Part shown: positions 1-12,373 of the stretch, one piece after another
How positions within the stretch are numbered: the stretch's first letter is position 1
Layout: each line of letters begins with the position of its first letter
DNA from: Mansonella perstans
Lineage: Eukaryota > Nematoda > Chromadorea > Rhabditida > Onchocercidae
DNA: 64,000 bases
Assembly (NCBI GenBank): GCA_037074765.1
Contig: JBAMDO010000041.1
Location: 248,001 to 312,000 of the forward strand
Reading direction: 5' to 3'
Position numbers and translations under genes: made by a program
Notes under the pieces: generated by a model
What the model was told of the DNA's origin: nothing
The model's database searches: none
The model's input: the letters and a program-made list of their open reading frames with translations, nothing else

Positions 1-10
1 TTGCGTTTAG

Positions 11-175
11 GACTGGGTCGCATTGGAAAATGAATGTCCGTATTTGGCAGCAACGGTTGCAAGGCATTTGTTGTCCACTGACAGTATTGGCAATATGTTA
101 TCGAGTTCTACAAGCATGAGTAATTCAAATCAGTATAGCGAAGCAGTATCAGTCAAAAGACAACGACTCGGCTAA
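11..175 (+). CDS. 3'-terminal exon of a probable MATH/BTB (SPOP-like) adaptor, partial
   Basis: The exon starts after a TTTAG acceptor ending at base 10 and stays open for 54 codons to TAA at 173-175. The rest of the gene lies left of the window. The encoded tail begins DWVALENECPYLAATVARHL and ends in a basic KRQRLG. A tryptophan, then about eight residues and a Pro-x-Leu helix, then a lysine/arginine-rich end is how SPOP-type cullin-3 adaptors finish, in the BACK-like helix and nuclear-localisation tail. If this is correct, the protein recruits substrates to a nuclear CUL3 ubiquitin ligase. No MATH or BTB domain is visible in the window, so the identity is an inference from one short exon. 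Codon use and composition clearly differ from the AT-rich sequence that follows. Confidence 0.45.
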   Translation, partial: DWVALENECPYLAATVARHLLSTDSIGNMLSSSTSMSNSNQYSEAVSVKRQRLG

Positions 176-2151
176 TTTCATAGCTTGTTGAAAAAGTTTT
201 GAATTATTCTGCTTCAGAATTTCAAAATTTCAAAAAAAAAAAAATTCCGAATTTCAAACATTATAGGAGCTAGTTAAAATGAAGTTTTTCTTACAATCAT
301 TTATTATTCTGCATTTACAATTAGTACAAGATGATTGTATTGCATTTAACTCAGCATGAGCTGAATGGGATGGAGTGAGAAGCTATTTTTTATTTGATTA
401 TTTATATATATATATATTTCTTGTATCATTTAGCAACGGATTTCCAATGTTCTTTCTGTTAAATTTTGTGATTATCTACTTTTGTGGGAGTATCTTCATA
501 AAAATGAGGAAACGAATTGATTGGAAATAAGGCTAAGGTAGTAAGACAGCGATATACTAGTTTTTTTCTACAAAGATGATATGTTAATTCTAGAAAATTT
601 TAAAATAATGTAAAATTCTACAGATAATTAAATACTTTTAATTTGGTGTCTTAATTTTTGTTATAGATCTGTACACATTTCAAGCGTCTTTGTTCATGCT
701 TATTGTATTTGTTTATTTGCTGGTCAGTCTATCGGGCTTTCTATTTTTGGCGAAATTATGATATTTTTTTTTTGGTAGCATGGTTTAATTGGCAGTTCTT
801 TCATTGGAAAAACCTGAATGATAAATCTTTAGATTTTTCTCTTTTGCTCCATATATTTTCAATTTGGTGTGTTTAATTAAAAATCCAAATTTAGATGATA
901 TTCGATTATTTTTCAGCTTTAGGTCCCTTCTGTTAAAGGTCTTACTGCATTTTATCTTTTGTTTCGTATTGTTGGAACTATTCGGACATCTCTCTAAAAA
1001 ACTTCTTGGTTGATAATTTTGAAATCAATGAACCATTGCATGGGAATTTCGCTTATCCATTAGTTGAGATCTTTTGAACAGTTGTTTTTGCGCAGCATTT
1101 CATTTGTTATATAGTTTTTTTGCACTTTGAATCCTTTTATATTGGACGTGAAGTTATCCCACACAGATCTTGGGAGATATTTAAGGCAGTATGTTATACG
1201 CAAGAATCATAAATCATTGTCTTTTACTTCTTTCGTAAATCTAAATTATGTTTTGTTGGAAATTTTTCGGCAAAGGCTTGATTTCTTTCTGTACAAAAGT
1301 TTCGTGATAAATTGCGTAAAAATGACACTGGTTGCATAGCAGAAATTCGCACAGTGAATGAAATGCAGTAAATATTTTATGAAGGTTCTACCTGTCATAA
1401 AGTCTAACATAGAGAGATTTCTCGAAAATCTGATTTTGTGGTATAAGTGTGTCATCGGTAATTTATAGTCAAAAGTTTGATATAAAAAGTTCCTTCTATA
1501 AAGAAAAATAGAACGTCATAAAAAGTTTTCTCCGTATTTCATTTAACTACTAGCTATGCTATTTTACTGATTTATTGATGCGTCGCATTGGTGTTTCTAC
1601 TTACTTATACGTGCCGCTTGTGGGATATTTTACATTTTACGTTTCTCACATAGTTCCTAAGATCTGAGACCAAAGCAGAATCGTCAAGCTTTTTGAATTT
1701 AATCAAATATGAAAAATCGGCAATTCTCCAAAATATCATGTATGGCATTGTGATCAAAAAGTCATCAACATGTCTCTTACGCTTGAATTACCATTTTCAA
1801 TAACCTTTTAAAGGCAATAATAATGTGATGATGATGTTGCGATGCAATTTGGGTTATCTATCAATGTTCTCGCTGTTCTCATTCACTAATTGGACAAGGG
1901 AGCCTCTGGAATTCAACATACTGTTATGTATTAGAGAGATGAAGGACTATTTTCCCGGCCTTTCTAATAATCACAAGCTTCACTTCCGTGGGGTTTTCCA
2001 CTCGAGCGCATGAATATTTCAAATTAAATTCATTTCATTTAAAATATTCCTTCCTAGAATAATTTTTATCACTGAACGATTATTTCTGAATATGGCAGTG
2101 TTAGATATAATCAAACAAGATTTCTACAACAATATTATTTTGTTTATTCAG
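176..2151. other. Intergenic, no gene seen
   Basis: AT-rich spacer between the upstream gene end and the PAN-domain gene. It has a short (TA)n run near 404-418 and many homopolymer stretches. The only open frames are under 90 codons and have no splice support or recognisable protein. The end of this block probably holds the promoter and 5' leader of the PAN-domain gene. Confidence 0.6.
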
Positions 2152-4745
2152 ATGAGGGCATGGCTATGCTTCATTTTCTTTGAGCTTCTACCGGTAAGCT
2201 TAAGTGTAAAACCTATGTACGAAGGTACAGATTCCATGGAGCAGAATAAGTATGTGTCTTTTTTGAAATTTTTTACCTTTTTATTCATTAACGCGCACTT
2301 CTTAAATTTGACAAATAATAGGAGATCCTTAGTTCGTTTCTATGAGGAAATGTAAGGATAATAGAAGTAACGTAAATCCTTAATTTAAACGCTCATAAAA
2401 TTATTTGAAATTTCACTTTCTTTAAATTAATACATGCAGTACGGAAAAAAGACGTAGGACGGGATTTGGAATCAATTTTCCTACGGAAATTTTATCAAAA
2501 ACAACTAAGAATGTCCAGCATCAAGAATTTTCAAACAACAAAAAAAAGGTAAGTTGAAATTGAATACAAGACTAATTCAGCAGATATTAAATTAATGGAA
2601 AATTAGATCCAAAACTGAAGATAACATGAAGATAATGAAGATAATCTCAGAAGATAACATCGAAGGTGTATAATGTTAAAAGAAAATTCCAGCTCTTCAC
2701 TACTGATAATATTGTATCACGCAATCAACAACGTGACTTGATTATTGCACCAAATTTAAGTAAGTAACTGTATGAAACTTCACCTCTAATTTAAGTAAAC
2801 TGTATGAAACTTCACCATCTGTATTTCAGGATATCCTCAATAAGCTGTCATCCATAATTCTTAAAAAATATTTCATTTTTATTTGTCATTTATGTAAATG
2901 CCTGATAAACTTTTCAGATGATACATGTTTTCGAGTCTACAACGAATTCATCGTTGTTAATGCGCAACCGTACGAGCGGCGATCCATCACGCAATTAGAA
3001 GAATGCAAGCAGAGGTGTATGCAATCACAAAGTGGTGCTTACAGTTGTCGTTCATTTGTGTATAACATTGCTAAGAAGGTACCTTTTCAACTTTTAGCCA
3101 AGACCCTAATTTTGTGAAATTCCAGAATCTCATAACCAATGAGTCATTGTTTGTACAAGTAGAATCACGAAATATAAATAACATTTTCCAAATATTGATT
3201 GTTGGTTGAAAGAATTGTAAAAGCAACATTTTTCTCAATTGAACAAGAACCAGGAATCCAGAGGAAGTCCATTTGTTACAATAAATTTAAAGTTTTTCTT
3301 GATTTAATTTGTCTTCAGATTTGCGATTTTTTTGCTCATCAGGGTGATTGGCCACCAGCAAAGTAAGTTCCCCTTAAAATTTGGCTTAAGCTAGAGTGAA
3401 TTCGAATTCTAAATTCAATATTCGCTTTAAAATTCACTAAATTCCAGAAGTTAATTTCACGCATCACTCGCTTTTTTTGTAGATTGCTCAAGCATTACGA
3501 ACATTTATATTTGGAACCAACATTTGATGATAGATGTGTTTTAAAATATGCAAAGAAATCGAAAAAAACAACAATTAATGCCGCAGGCTTGTTCTTATCT
3601 ATAATTTTTAAGGAGAAAAAATCTATGTAGAATTTCATGTTGGTCAAATTAAATATGAATAGTTTTTTTTTTTCACCGTAGGTAATTTTAAATTCAAATT
3701 CCTAGGCAGAAAGCTAAGCAGTACGATGATATTGAACGTCTTAGCAAAGGAAGATACGAAGCAGGGAACTTGTGAAAACGGCGAGGTTGCTAAATATCTG
3801 AAAACTCATGGATTTAAACTTGGCAGTGCCAATCGGATAGATCTGAGGGCTTATAATTTATATGCATGCATCGATGCATGCACCAACAATATCGTTCGTT
3901 CATTTCAGTTTCAGCAGCAAGAATACAAATTCCTTCAAACTCTGCTTTGCAAAAAATTTCATTTATTAATGTTTTTGCCGGAAAATTTTTAATTCTGAAA
4001 AGAAGCGTTATATCTTTGCGTCACACTGAATTAAAGTAAAATTTGTAGGACGATAAAGGACGTACTTTTGGATGCCGTTCTTTCGATTATAGCGGAAATG
4101 TTTGTAGTTTGTTTGGAGAAGTAGCAACACCAAGAGGTACCAGACAACTCAAACAAAATTCCTATACTAACTATTATGAGAAAATTTGTGTAGAAAATGA
4201 TTTAATGAGGTGATAATTCTTATTGTTTTTCTCTGTATTATCTTATCTTTTTGACAAGAAGAATCTTTAGTTTTCTGAGTGCTTCTAAATCACCTCATAT
4301 AAGTTTAGTAGCGAGTGTCAAATCATAAGCCGATTCCCACAAATGATACTGGCTGGATTCGCGGAAGCAGTTGTCACAGTACAATCATTTATGGGATGTT
4401 TCGAGAATTGCTTGAAATCACGACAGCTATTTGCGATAAATTGTACCAGTGTGATATATTTTCATGAGGTATAGCATAATTATTTTTTAAACAAATTTCA
4501 AAACATCGATATTACATTTGCACAATCTACACTATCATTCATATCTGTTATTTGTTCCTGTCTTTACACCAGAATGAAAGTAAATTACGATAAGTTAAAT
4601 GAAGCAAAGATGAAATTGCAAAAGCTATTTTCAGGAATTGGAGCAAAACTGTATCCTAAATAGTGAGAATAGACAAACACAAAAGAATCTTTTTGTGGAA
4701 GAGAACACAGATATTGTGGATTATTTTGATATAAGTTGTCACTAA
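2152..4745 (+). CDS. Secreted PAN/Apple-domain protein, ten exons
   Basis: Model: 2152-2249, 2440-2548, 2693-2759, 2918-3078, 3319-3362, 3483-3586, 3706-3893, 4049-4209, 4309-4468, 4635-4745, about 400 aa. Every junction keeps phase. The start is the ATG after TTTATTCAG, giving a hydrophobic signal peptide (MRAWLCFIFFELL). Three cysteine modules follow. The first begins DTCFRVYNEF and includes LEECKQRCMQ. The second has ACIDACTNN joined to FGCRSFDYSGNVCSLFGE. The third has CFENCLKSRQ and ends ELEQNC...DYFDISCH. Spacings such as CxxxC followed by C(R)SF are typical of PAN/Apple domains, which bind protein or carbohydrate and are common in nematode cuticle and matrix proteins. No ZP domain or membrane segment is seen, so the protein is probably secreted. 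Two junctions use unusual donors: GC at 3587 and GTTCGT at 3894. The exact gene family is not identified. Confidence 0.72.
2753..2816 (+). repeat. Tandem duplication of a 5' splice site
   Basis: A block of about 32 bases containing AATTTAAGTAA and TGTATGAAACTTCACC occurs twice in a row (2753-2784 and 2785-2816). The first copy carries the end of exon 3 and the donor of the PAN-domain gene. The second lies just inside the intron and has lost the best donor sequence (TAAGTAAA instead of TAAGTAAG). Confidence 0.75.
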
Positions 4746-5110
4746 GAAAACGGAAGAAAGTGATCAATGATTCACTGCTCAAAAGTTGAGTAATAACAAA
4801 TTACTAACATTTTGGAATGTCTGTGGAGCATCTTTTACATCAAATTTAGAATTGCGTTCGCAATGAGGGTAATACAAAAACTTTGAGAAATTATAATGCT
4901 TTGAAAAACGAAATAGTTTGAAGTCCACTGAAACAGTATTGTTGCGCAAAGATGGATGTATCTGTCGATCTTTTTATTTTGTTAAGTTTAATAAGCGAAT
5001 TTCAAATTGATATTACATTTGCACATTTACCTGTCCACTCATATCCATTATGTGTTCATGTCTTCATAGAATGTAAGTATATTACGATATATAAATTAAA
5101 TGAAGCAAAA
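4494..5110 (+). repeat. Diverged direct duplication of about 115 bp
   Basis: The segment 4494-4610 in the last intron of the PAN-domain gene resembles 4999-5110 downstream of it. Both run from ATTTCAAA through GATATTACATTTGCAC and TCTT(T/C)A(C/T) to AAATTACGAT or ATTACGAT and then TTAAATGAAGCAAA. Similarity is patchy, with small gaps, so this is an old duplication. Bases 4746-5364 otherwise hold no gene that I can see. Confidence 0.6.
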
Positions 5111-5364
5111 CGGCTACTCTCATATATCACTATCACTTTTTTTGATAATTGTAAAAAATATTTTTGCTCTCAATCCTTCAAAGAGTTTTAAGGAGAGAAT
5201 GGAAAGTATGCAAAAGTTATATTTGGAATATTATTAAAATGATCTTTCATATTAAATTTATGGAAAAGATACTGAAGAACCCGATTTTTTTCGAAATATG
5301 GTATACAGTAATCAACGGGATATAATAACCATAACCACAGTTCAACCATAGTCACAATTCAGTT

Positions 5365-7614
5365 TCAAAGCAGTGTACGCCGTGTTTTATATCCCTTATT
5401 GCTATTGTCAGGATTTTCGAAACCATTTTTCTCAAACCATCCACCTTCTTCATCACTCTTAAATTGTATTCCTTCCACTTTGTCTTCGCTATCATCATTT
5501 CCTCCAGAATCAGGATGTAACCGATGAGAAGTGCTATGTTCGCGTGGCGGGCATGGACAGTACTAAAATTTTAGATTTAACAGACTATAAAATTTAGTTC
5601 ATAAAAATACGCATAAAATGAATTGCAGCAGATTCAACGATTGAAAGAGTTCGAAGTAAAATTTGAAATAAATTTTAATGAACAGTAGAGCAATGGAATT
5701 TTTTCGTTTTTTTCCGATTCAAAATCTATTGAACCAACCTCAGCATCTTTACCGGGATTACCAGGTGGACCTTCTGGACCTTCTTCACCATCACCTCCTT
5801 GTGGCCCTTGAAAACCTGGTTGTCCTGGAGGACCTTCAGGACCTGGTTTTCCTGGCGGTGCATCGCTACCCTTATCTCCAGGTGGTCCTTCAGGGCCCTG
5901 GTCACCTGGAGGACCACGATTACCTTTTCGTCCCACAACTTTTTCGGCATCAGCACCCTTTTCTCCTGGCTCGCCGGGCTTACCGTCCGGTCCTTCAAAG
6001 ATGTATTATACAGAAATCATAGAATAACGTGAATTTGCAAAAAGTTGAACTACAAGGAAAAAATACCTGGTGGTCCTGGCGGACCAATATCGCCCGGTGG
6101 TCCTGGATTTCCATCACGCCCTGGAAAACCTGGTGCACCTTTTGGTCCACGTTGTCCGCGAATGCCCGATCGACCAGGAGGTCCCGGGGGACCTGGCGGA
6201 CCTTCTGGACAATTGAAACATCCAGATGGACCTTCTTGCTGAATATCTTCTGCATCAATTCCATCTATACCGTCTTTACCAGGAAGTCCATTTTCGCCAT
6301 CAACACCTTTTTCACCTTTTGGTCCCGGCGGACCCGGTGGGCAAGTGTTTTCCAAACTGCACACTGAAATTTCCAGATCTTTATCACAGTGAAATTTTTT
6401 AGAAAAGCTTAACCTATAAGAAGCATAACGGCTTTATCCATCTTCGATTTCACCATTAAGAGTTTATATTGAACTAGTTTGAAAATACGTGCTTTAGATC
6501 TCTCAAAATGAGAATAGCCCTGTAAAATTCAGGATTCTGTCAAATAAGTTATTGATGAAATGTTTAGATAACAAAAAAAAATGGACGGAAAAAGATTCGA
6601 ATTAGAAGAAAAGATTTTGAAATTACGAAGTGAACTAAAAAATAAGAGTATAGAAACATACCACACCATCCACTTTTTGGGAAACCTGAAGGTATGAAAG
6701 AACCGCTGACTGGATGGAACTGTTGCCCTGGTTGAGCACCAGAATCACCATAATGAGCCATTGAGACAGAACTTCCGGTACCAGCTGGTTTTTTTTGAGT
6801 GTTATCGGCTATCGGTTCATTGCTTGAGGCAGGACCTTTTGGATAAATATCGGTTTCGATGCTTTGCCCTTCATTATAGCTCACTTTGCTGGGGACTATT
6901 TAATGGTTGTTTTGCAGGTGTTTAAAAAATCATTACAATAATGCTATTAAAGTTTAATTTATCTTATATTTACAAACAAATGCCATTGCCTTATCTTTCT
7001 CTTAACGCTTGAAATTTTGTCAATTGCTTTTTTGAATTTTTAACGTATGGGTCATGGAAGCAAAAAGGTCACCTTCTAATCGGTTCACACTGTATGGATT
7101 ATTATACAGTTCATTAACTACCGTTGGTGGTGTGTCACCATAATTCACTCCGCCAGAATCATATTTATTATCACTATTGCTACTGCTACTGCCGTAATTG
7201 TTTCCGCTTGATGAACTGTCGTAACTGCTACCAGCTCCGCTAGCATTATCATAACCACCACCAGCATCACTTTTTTTATCTTTGTTATAAATGTAGCTAG
7301 CTTGACGACGTAGGCGATTTGACGGGGTGGCAGCGCCAAGGCCAATCATTTCTTTCCACAAATCATCCGTTTTAACCTAAATAAAAAATAATAGTAATTT
7401 ATTGTCTTATTGTTAAGCACTTTCGGTCTGGGAAGAGATTTAGCAGCAATACAGGCAACGAAAAGTCATGAACCTTGAAAGAAACGATTTCTGAATCTAG
7501 TTCACTCCAAATGGATGTGACATCCCTGTGTATTGCCGCGATTGCTAATAAGCAAACGAGAAGTGTTGCACCGGAAAATACAATCGCCCCCAAAGTTGCA
7601 TTTTCCACAGACAT
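5365..7614 (-). CDS. Nematode cuticle collagen, six exons, 475 aa
   Basis: Exons on the minus strand: 7614-7474, 7376-7073, 6895-6662, 6363-6067, 5992-5739, 5562-5365; 1428 nt, all phases matching. The N terminus ([20 protein letters not shown]) is the Col_cuticle_N module with a hydrophobic segment at residues 8-28. RLRR at 68-71 is a subtilisin-type processing site. A long Ser/Gly/Asp/Tyr-rich non-collagenous stretch follows. Next come cysteine clusters ([13 protein letters not shown]) and Gly-X-Y blocks interrupted by CFNC and by acidic gaps. The non-helical C terminus begins YCPCPPRE and ends in TRRTLL. Flanking cysteine pairs set trimer register in this family. The protein would be secreted and crosslinked into cuticle by the hypodermis at a moult. 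The Ser/Gly-rich N-terminal half is longer than in typical 300-aa cuticle collagens. I do not assign a specific col, dpy or bli orthologue. Confidence 0.92.
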
Positions 7615-8435
7615 TCTTCGTCCGTTTATTAGTTATAAAAAGTTTCTTTGCCTTAAAAATTTAACAAATTGATTTGAGGTTAAAAAAATTGCAACATTTA
7701 TTAGCGGATAATAATCATCATAATTTTACTAACAACTACATTTACCATTGTGGTACATTATCATCATCATCATTATCATTTATTAATACTAGTGACATTG
7801 ATTATGTTAATCAGTGATTATTCATTCGTATATTAATGAAAATAGTTATAACGAAGTGTCAAACATATGGATATGGTGTAATTGGTATGTACAACAAAAG
7901 TGTTGTAAAGATTGGTGTTATGCATGAGATTCATTTTTTATAATACCTTAACAGATTTATCCTAAGATACCACAAAAATACTTGCAGCTGCATATGTAAT
8001 GAAAGATTGCATTTGCCAACCAAATTTCATTGTAAAAAAAGCAATTTTTCCTGTCAGCTCCAAGACTTATAATGAAAAAGAAAAAGGAAAATCAGTGCGG
8101 AATCGGAAGAAATTGGTTAATTTGGGTTACGTGCGACACTTTATAAGAATAGCGAATCCGCCCCTGGCATAAACCATTTTCCAAATGTTCATCGCCGGCA
8201 AATACGCACAAAAACGTTTACAACTGCAGCAAAATTTTTTGTCGGCACATCTATAAGCTCCCCAAAAACTAGGTCTTTCGTCTTTGACAGTTGACCATGT
8301 AAATTGTGACAGATTACTGAGGAAATTTTTATTCACAGTTCCATTACTTTAATTTTAAACAATGAAATGCGATGATACGAAAACCATTTACAATTTCCAT
8401 CATCAGATGGGTGCTCCAAATCTTAAGTGCAAAAA
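7615..8435. other. Intergenic between collagen and mrpl-21
   Basis: Upstream region of the minus-strand collagen gene and downstream of the L21 gene. It contains a short (ATC)n-like tract around 7762-7782. A 69-codon minus frame (8336-8127) rich in Cys is of higher GC than its surroundings, but I could not join it in phase to a neighbour. Nothing else was recognised. Confidence 0.5.
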
Positions 8436-9799
8436 TCACCATCTATTCGTTGAATTAAAATCAACTCTTCCTCTTTTTGTTCGAAATGTCGACACAACTG
8501 CTTTTCAGTCCAATTTAAAATTTATCAATACACAAATGAAAAATCATATGATCACAGATTCTTGCTATTGATTTTAATATCATTTATCCTCAATATTGTC
8601 GTTTCACGACTCATCCCTCAAAAAGATATAAATGAATTGACGTACAAACTTGATAATCGTGGAATAAATGCATATAACTATTGAATTACCAATTTTTGAG
8701 AATTTTCTGGAAAGATTTCATAAATGCAAAAATTATTTGTGAGACATATAAAATTTGTCAACAGTAACAAAATCCAATGGGAAAACTCACAGTGAAGAAT
8801 TCGCACTTTTGCATGATTGATCATTAGATATCTAAGTTGTGGATAAGATGTCGTTTTTTCAACAACAGTAGCATTAACTGTCACTATTGGTGTATGTATC
8901 AGTGGTCGACCAAATAATGTGAAATTTCTGCCGCCAACTACTAAAATCTAAAAACACAAATTCCTTATCAAGATTTCTGAAAAATTTTAGTCTGGTTCTG
9001 TCAAGTATGTACTACTGTCAAGTAGCGCTTTATGTGAAATGGACGCAGTTCAGAAATAATTTTTTCCAAAGTTTTAAGTGAAATGGATGCAGTTTAGTAA
9101 TAATTACTCAAATTTTTTTTTCATAATAATTACTTTTAGTAATAATTACTCAAATTTTATTACTGTAATGTTCAGTCATCCACTCTTAATTTTCAACAAG
9201 GAAAACAATTCACTAATTTTTTTCTATCTCGAAATAATACATCAATGATGAAATAAAAAAAAATTAATACAGAAAAGAGATAAACTGCATCCGCAAAGGA
9301 AATAAAACACAAGTCGGATTTCTTTATATCTATGAATACCCCTGAAGAAACAACTTCTGCAAAATTTTAAGAAGTTTCTGAAAGCAACCTTTTCTAACTT
9401 AATTTTGTCACCTATATCCAACGGTACATTATCGTATAAAACAATCAAATCATTCTCCGATACTTTGAACTGACGTTTATCAATATATACTACAGCAAAA
9501 AGACGAGCATCTTTTTGCTTCCATTCCTGTTCGATAGCGTTCACAATCTTCAAGAAATGTTCAAGTTGTTAATTAATGTGACTAAAGACATTAAAAATTC
9601 ACAGAATCGATTAGAAACAGGTTTTAAGCAAAAATTTAAATAACTTAATTGTAATGAAAGTTACGAAAGAAATCACGGAAATCTCGATGAATTAAGGAAT
9701 TACCTTTTCCGTTTTATGTTTATCAACAATTTCTGCTTTAACAGCCGTACTTGCCTGCCTCAGCATTAACTTGCAAGAGTTAAGCAGAGTAATGGCCAT
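8436..9799 (-). CDS. mrpl-21: Mitochondrial large-subunit ribosomal protein bL21m
   Basis: Exons 9799-9704, 9547-9389, 8947-8791, 8497-8436; 157 aa. The N terminus (MAITLLNSCKLMLRQAST) looks like a mitochondrial presequence. The core reads LFAVVYIDKRQFKVSENDLI, then LYDNVPLDIGDKIKLEKILV and GGRNFTLFGRPLI, then VNATVVEKTTSYPQLRY and NHAKVRIL. This matches bacterial L21: a beta-barrel around 'GxKxKLxKVLxVG', then the TVxE pattern and a basic tail. The protein binds 23S-type rRNA in the mitoribosome large subunit. The last exon was chosen because its acceptor (AAAGCAG) keeps phase and gives a basic FRTKRGR segment; another frame there ends LILIQRIDGDF, so the C terminus is uncertain. The third intron contains small tandem duplications near 9034-9165. 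Confidence 0.85.
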
Positions 9800-10851
9800 G
9801 ACTAAAATTGCAAATACTTAAGAAGATCGTACCAATTAATTAATAGATGCATCCATTAGTTTGCTATGATATCATAAAGAAATTTGTATTTATGTTTGGC
9901 ATAAATATTAATGTAAAACATAAACAAAGCTTCGCAATATAAATTAAAAGCATTGAACAGAGATCAACCAATACTCCAAGGAGAAAAACACCTCAAACAA
10001 GAATTTGAGGTGAAAAATCATTTTTCTAATTAGGCTAGTGATCTAAGCACAACCACACAACCATACGATATATTTCCTCGTCGTCAACTCGTGTGCATAG
10101 AACAAATATACGCAATTCCCATAATTTTATCAAAATTTCTGAAAATACACAAAAAAACAAATCAAATTCCTAGAACAAGAAATCTTAAATCATAAATCAA
10201 CATCTCACAGGAAAATAATACAAAATTGCTCATCAGCATTTCGCAAATGGATCCCGGAATCAATGAGTTATTTACAAAACAGAAAATAAGCTGCAAAACT
10301 CTTGAAAAAAAAAAACCACAGATTTGCCAACAGAATCTGCATCTCAGCATTAACCAGCTTTTCAATTTACTCCACTATGATTCCCAAATTTTTTTTTTTT
10401 TTGAGTTTTGGAAATTTTAATGAAATGCATGCATATACATTCTAAAACTAGCAGATAATCAATTTGCTTTTATACCAGTACTTCAAACAAATTTTCCTCA
10501 AAAAATAAATGGTAAACTTCTGAGTTAAAAAGTGCTAGGAACAATAAACATCTAATTCATTAACAATTGCTAAGAACAATAAACACCTAATTCATTAACA
10601 ATTTAGACTTCCTTAATCGTACACGAGATAATTTTTGGATTTCTGAAAAAGATGGTTTAAACAATTCAAAAGCAAACTGAAAATTTTTACAGAATTAATA
10701 AAAAGATGTTTTCCTTATGAAAAAGAATGCTTCGAAGAAAGTCGAAGATATTCGGTTTCTTATACAGGTTTCGCTTGAAAGGTTTCAAAAGCTAAAAACA
10801 CAACAAAGGTTTCGAAAAAACTAATATAAGTTATATACATACATTACTACC
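9800..10851. other. Intergenic; contains a 35-bp tandem repeat
   Basis: Spacer between the L21 and ZNHIT2 genes, both on the minus strand. A 35-base unit starting GCTA(G/A)GAACAATAAACA occurs twice head to tail at 10534-10568 and 10569-10603 with two mismatches. There is a poly-T run near 10391-10402. Open frames here are short, low complexity and unsupported by splice sites. Confidence 0.6.
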
Positions 10852-11783
10852 CTATTTCGGTCCTTGTTTCTTCGTGAAAACTGATCGACCAAGACCAGCT
10901 TCTTGTTCCAATAATTTATTATACAACAAAGTAAATGACTTTTTCTCCAAATCGTTAAGCGATGAAAGAAGATTCTCATTGTCTGTAGCAATACCAAGTA
11001 ATGTTAGCTGTCTATCCAGCTCACGCTCATCAGCTGACTGATATTCCGAAACGCATCCATCTTTTACTTTCTCCAAGTAACTGTCAACAGTATCATCATC
11101 GTCGGAGTCCATCATTTCATTCGAAATACCTGAAAAATATGTGAAAAAATTATCGAGGGAATGAAAAAACGACAGTAAGACATGTGTGTATCTCCGACAG
11201 AAAAAAAAGACCATTGTGGAAACCTATAAAAACTGATATTTCCATATATATGTATGTAAAAGATAACTGCAATTACTCTAAGTTAAAAATATTACAACGA
11301 AATCAACGATTTATACATTACGCTCTCATCATTATGCGATTTAAAAAGAATCTGCTCAGTATGCATAAAGGTCACTCCTTTTCTTTTTTGTTCTCCGATG
11401 TGTTAGTATATAACTTGGCCCTTTACTCACCTTCTTTATATATAACTTTTTTTTAAAATATTACTTCCTTAAACAATTTTACAGAAATTTTTTTTTAAAA
11501 AAAGAAAGAAAATTGTAATACCTGGAATCTCCTTATCGATTGGAAAATCTTCTACAGACTGTTCGTTCATAAATTCTTCAAAAGTTTTCGGAAGCTTTTG
11601 TGCATTATTACCCCGTAATCGCAATTCTTGTTCAACACATTCACGATAAAATGATTCTGAACATTGCCGATGTTGTTCACTTCGATAACATTTTACTGAG
11701 CAATATGCAAGAGCGCATTTTGGACAAATATTTAAGCTACTCAATGAGCCACAAGCTAAACATGAAATTCTTTCCTCCTGCAT
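10852..11783 (-). CDS. Zinc-finger HIT domain protein, ZNHIT2-like, 179 aa
   Basis: Two exons (11783-11522, 11129-10852) joined in phase 1. The ATG follows a TTTACAG acceptor by eight bases, which suggests a trans-splice leader site. Residues C8, C11, C20, C23, C28, C32, H38 and C41 form the HIT zinc finger (ISCLACGSL...NICPKCALAYCSVKCYRSEQH). An acidic DSDDDDT segment and a helical C-terminal region (TLLGIATDNENLLSSLNDLE) follow. ZNHIT2 proteins bind the RUVBL1/2 ATPases and act in U5 snRNP assembly, so a nuclear/cytoplasmic assembly-factor role is expected. The protein is less than half the length of human ZNHIT2 (about 400 aa). Other ZNHIT members share the finger; ZNHIT2 is favoured by the CSESFYRECVEQEL context after it. 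Confidence 0.8.
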
Positions 11784-12373
11784 TATTGAATCTGTAAATT
11801 GTATTAGAAAAATTTTAAGATAATAACTCGATTTGATTTGAAGATTCGAATAGCCTGTTTGTAAGGATGGCAGACATCCTAATTTACTTCATCTTCGAAT
11901 TTCTCTTGTTTTTTTGTGTTCGAAGTTTCAAAAAACATTCAGCACCTACTTTTAGACCTACACATCGGTTAATTTGGAAAAAAATTGTAGATCCAAAAAT
12001 GCTAAAAATCGATTGCATAATAAGAAATGGAAAAGCCGTACAACAGTTCAAAACTATACTATTACTCGCTCCCACCTATAAATTATACGATGCTAACATA
12101 TTATATAAGAACCACTTTTCCGAGTCATCTTTCAAAATTCAGAATTAAACTTGCTCCCACATTCAATTTTATGATAGGGTATGCATCATCGGCCTTAGAC
12201 ATGAAATAATCAGAGGGAAAAAATCTCAGATGATGATGATAAGATGAATTTTAATATATAAAGAATGAAATATTCACATGAATTAATTTACACAGTAAGC
12301 TAAGAAAAATAGACCGGAAAAAATCTTTTTATTGTATAAAAGCAGAAAGTACAATATAAATGCACATGGAAAA
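11784..12373. other. Intergenic between ZNHIT2-like and wdr-55
   Basis: Upstream of the ZNHIT2-like gene and downstream of WDR55. A 93-codon plus frame at 11867-12148 lacks a recognisable protein, splice context or composition bias and is treated as noise. A short GATGATGATGAT tract lies near 12231-12245. Confidence 0.55.

Noticed and set aside
5678..6367. Plus-strand Gly/Pro or Trp-rich frames
   Set aside because: They are complements of the collagen Gly-X-Y repeats on the minus strand.
8127..8336. Cys-rich minus frame as last exon of mrpl-21
   Set aside because: No acceptor in the required phase, and the sequence does not resemble an L21 C terminus.
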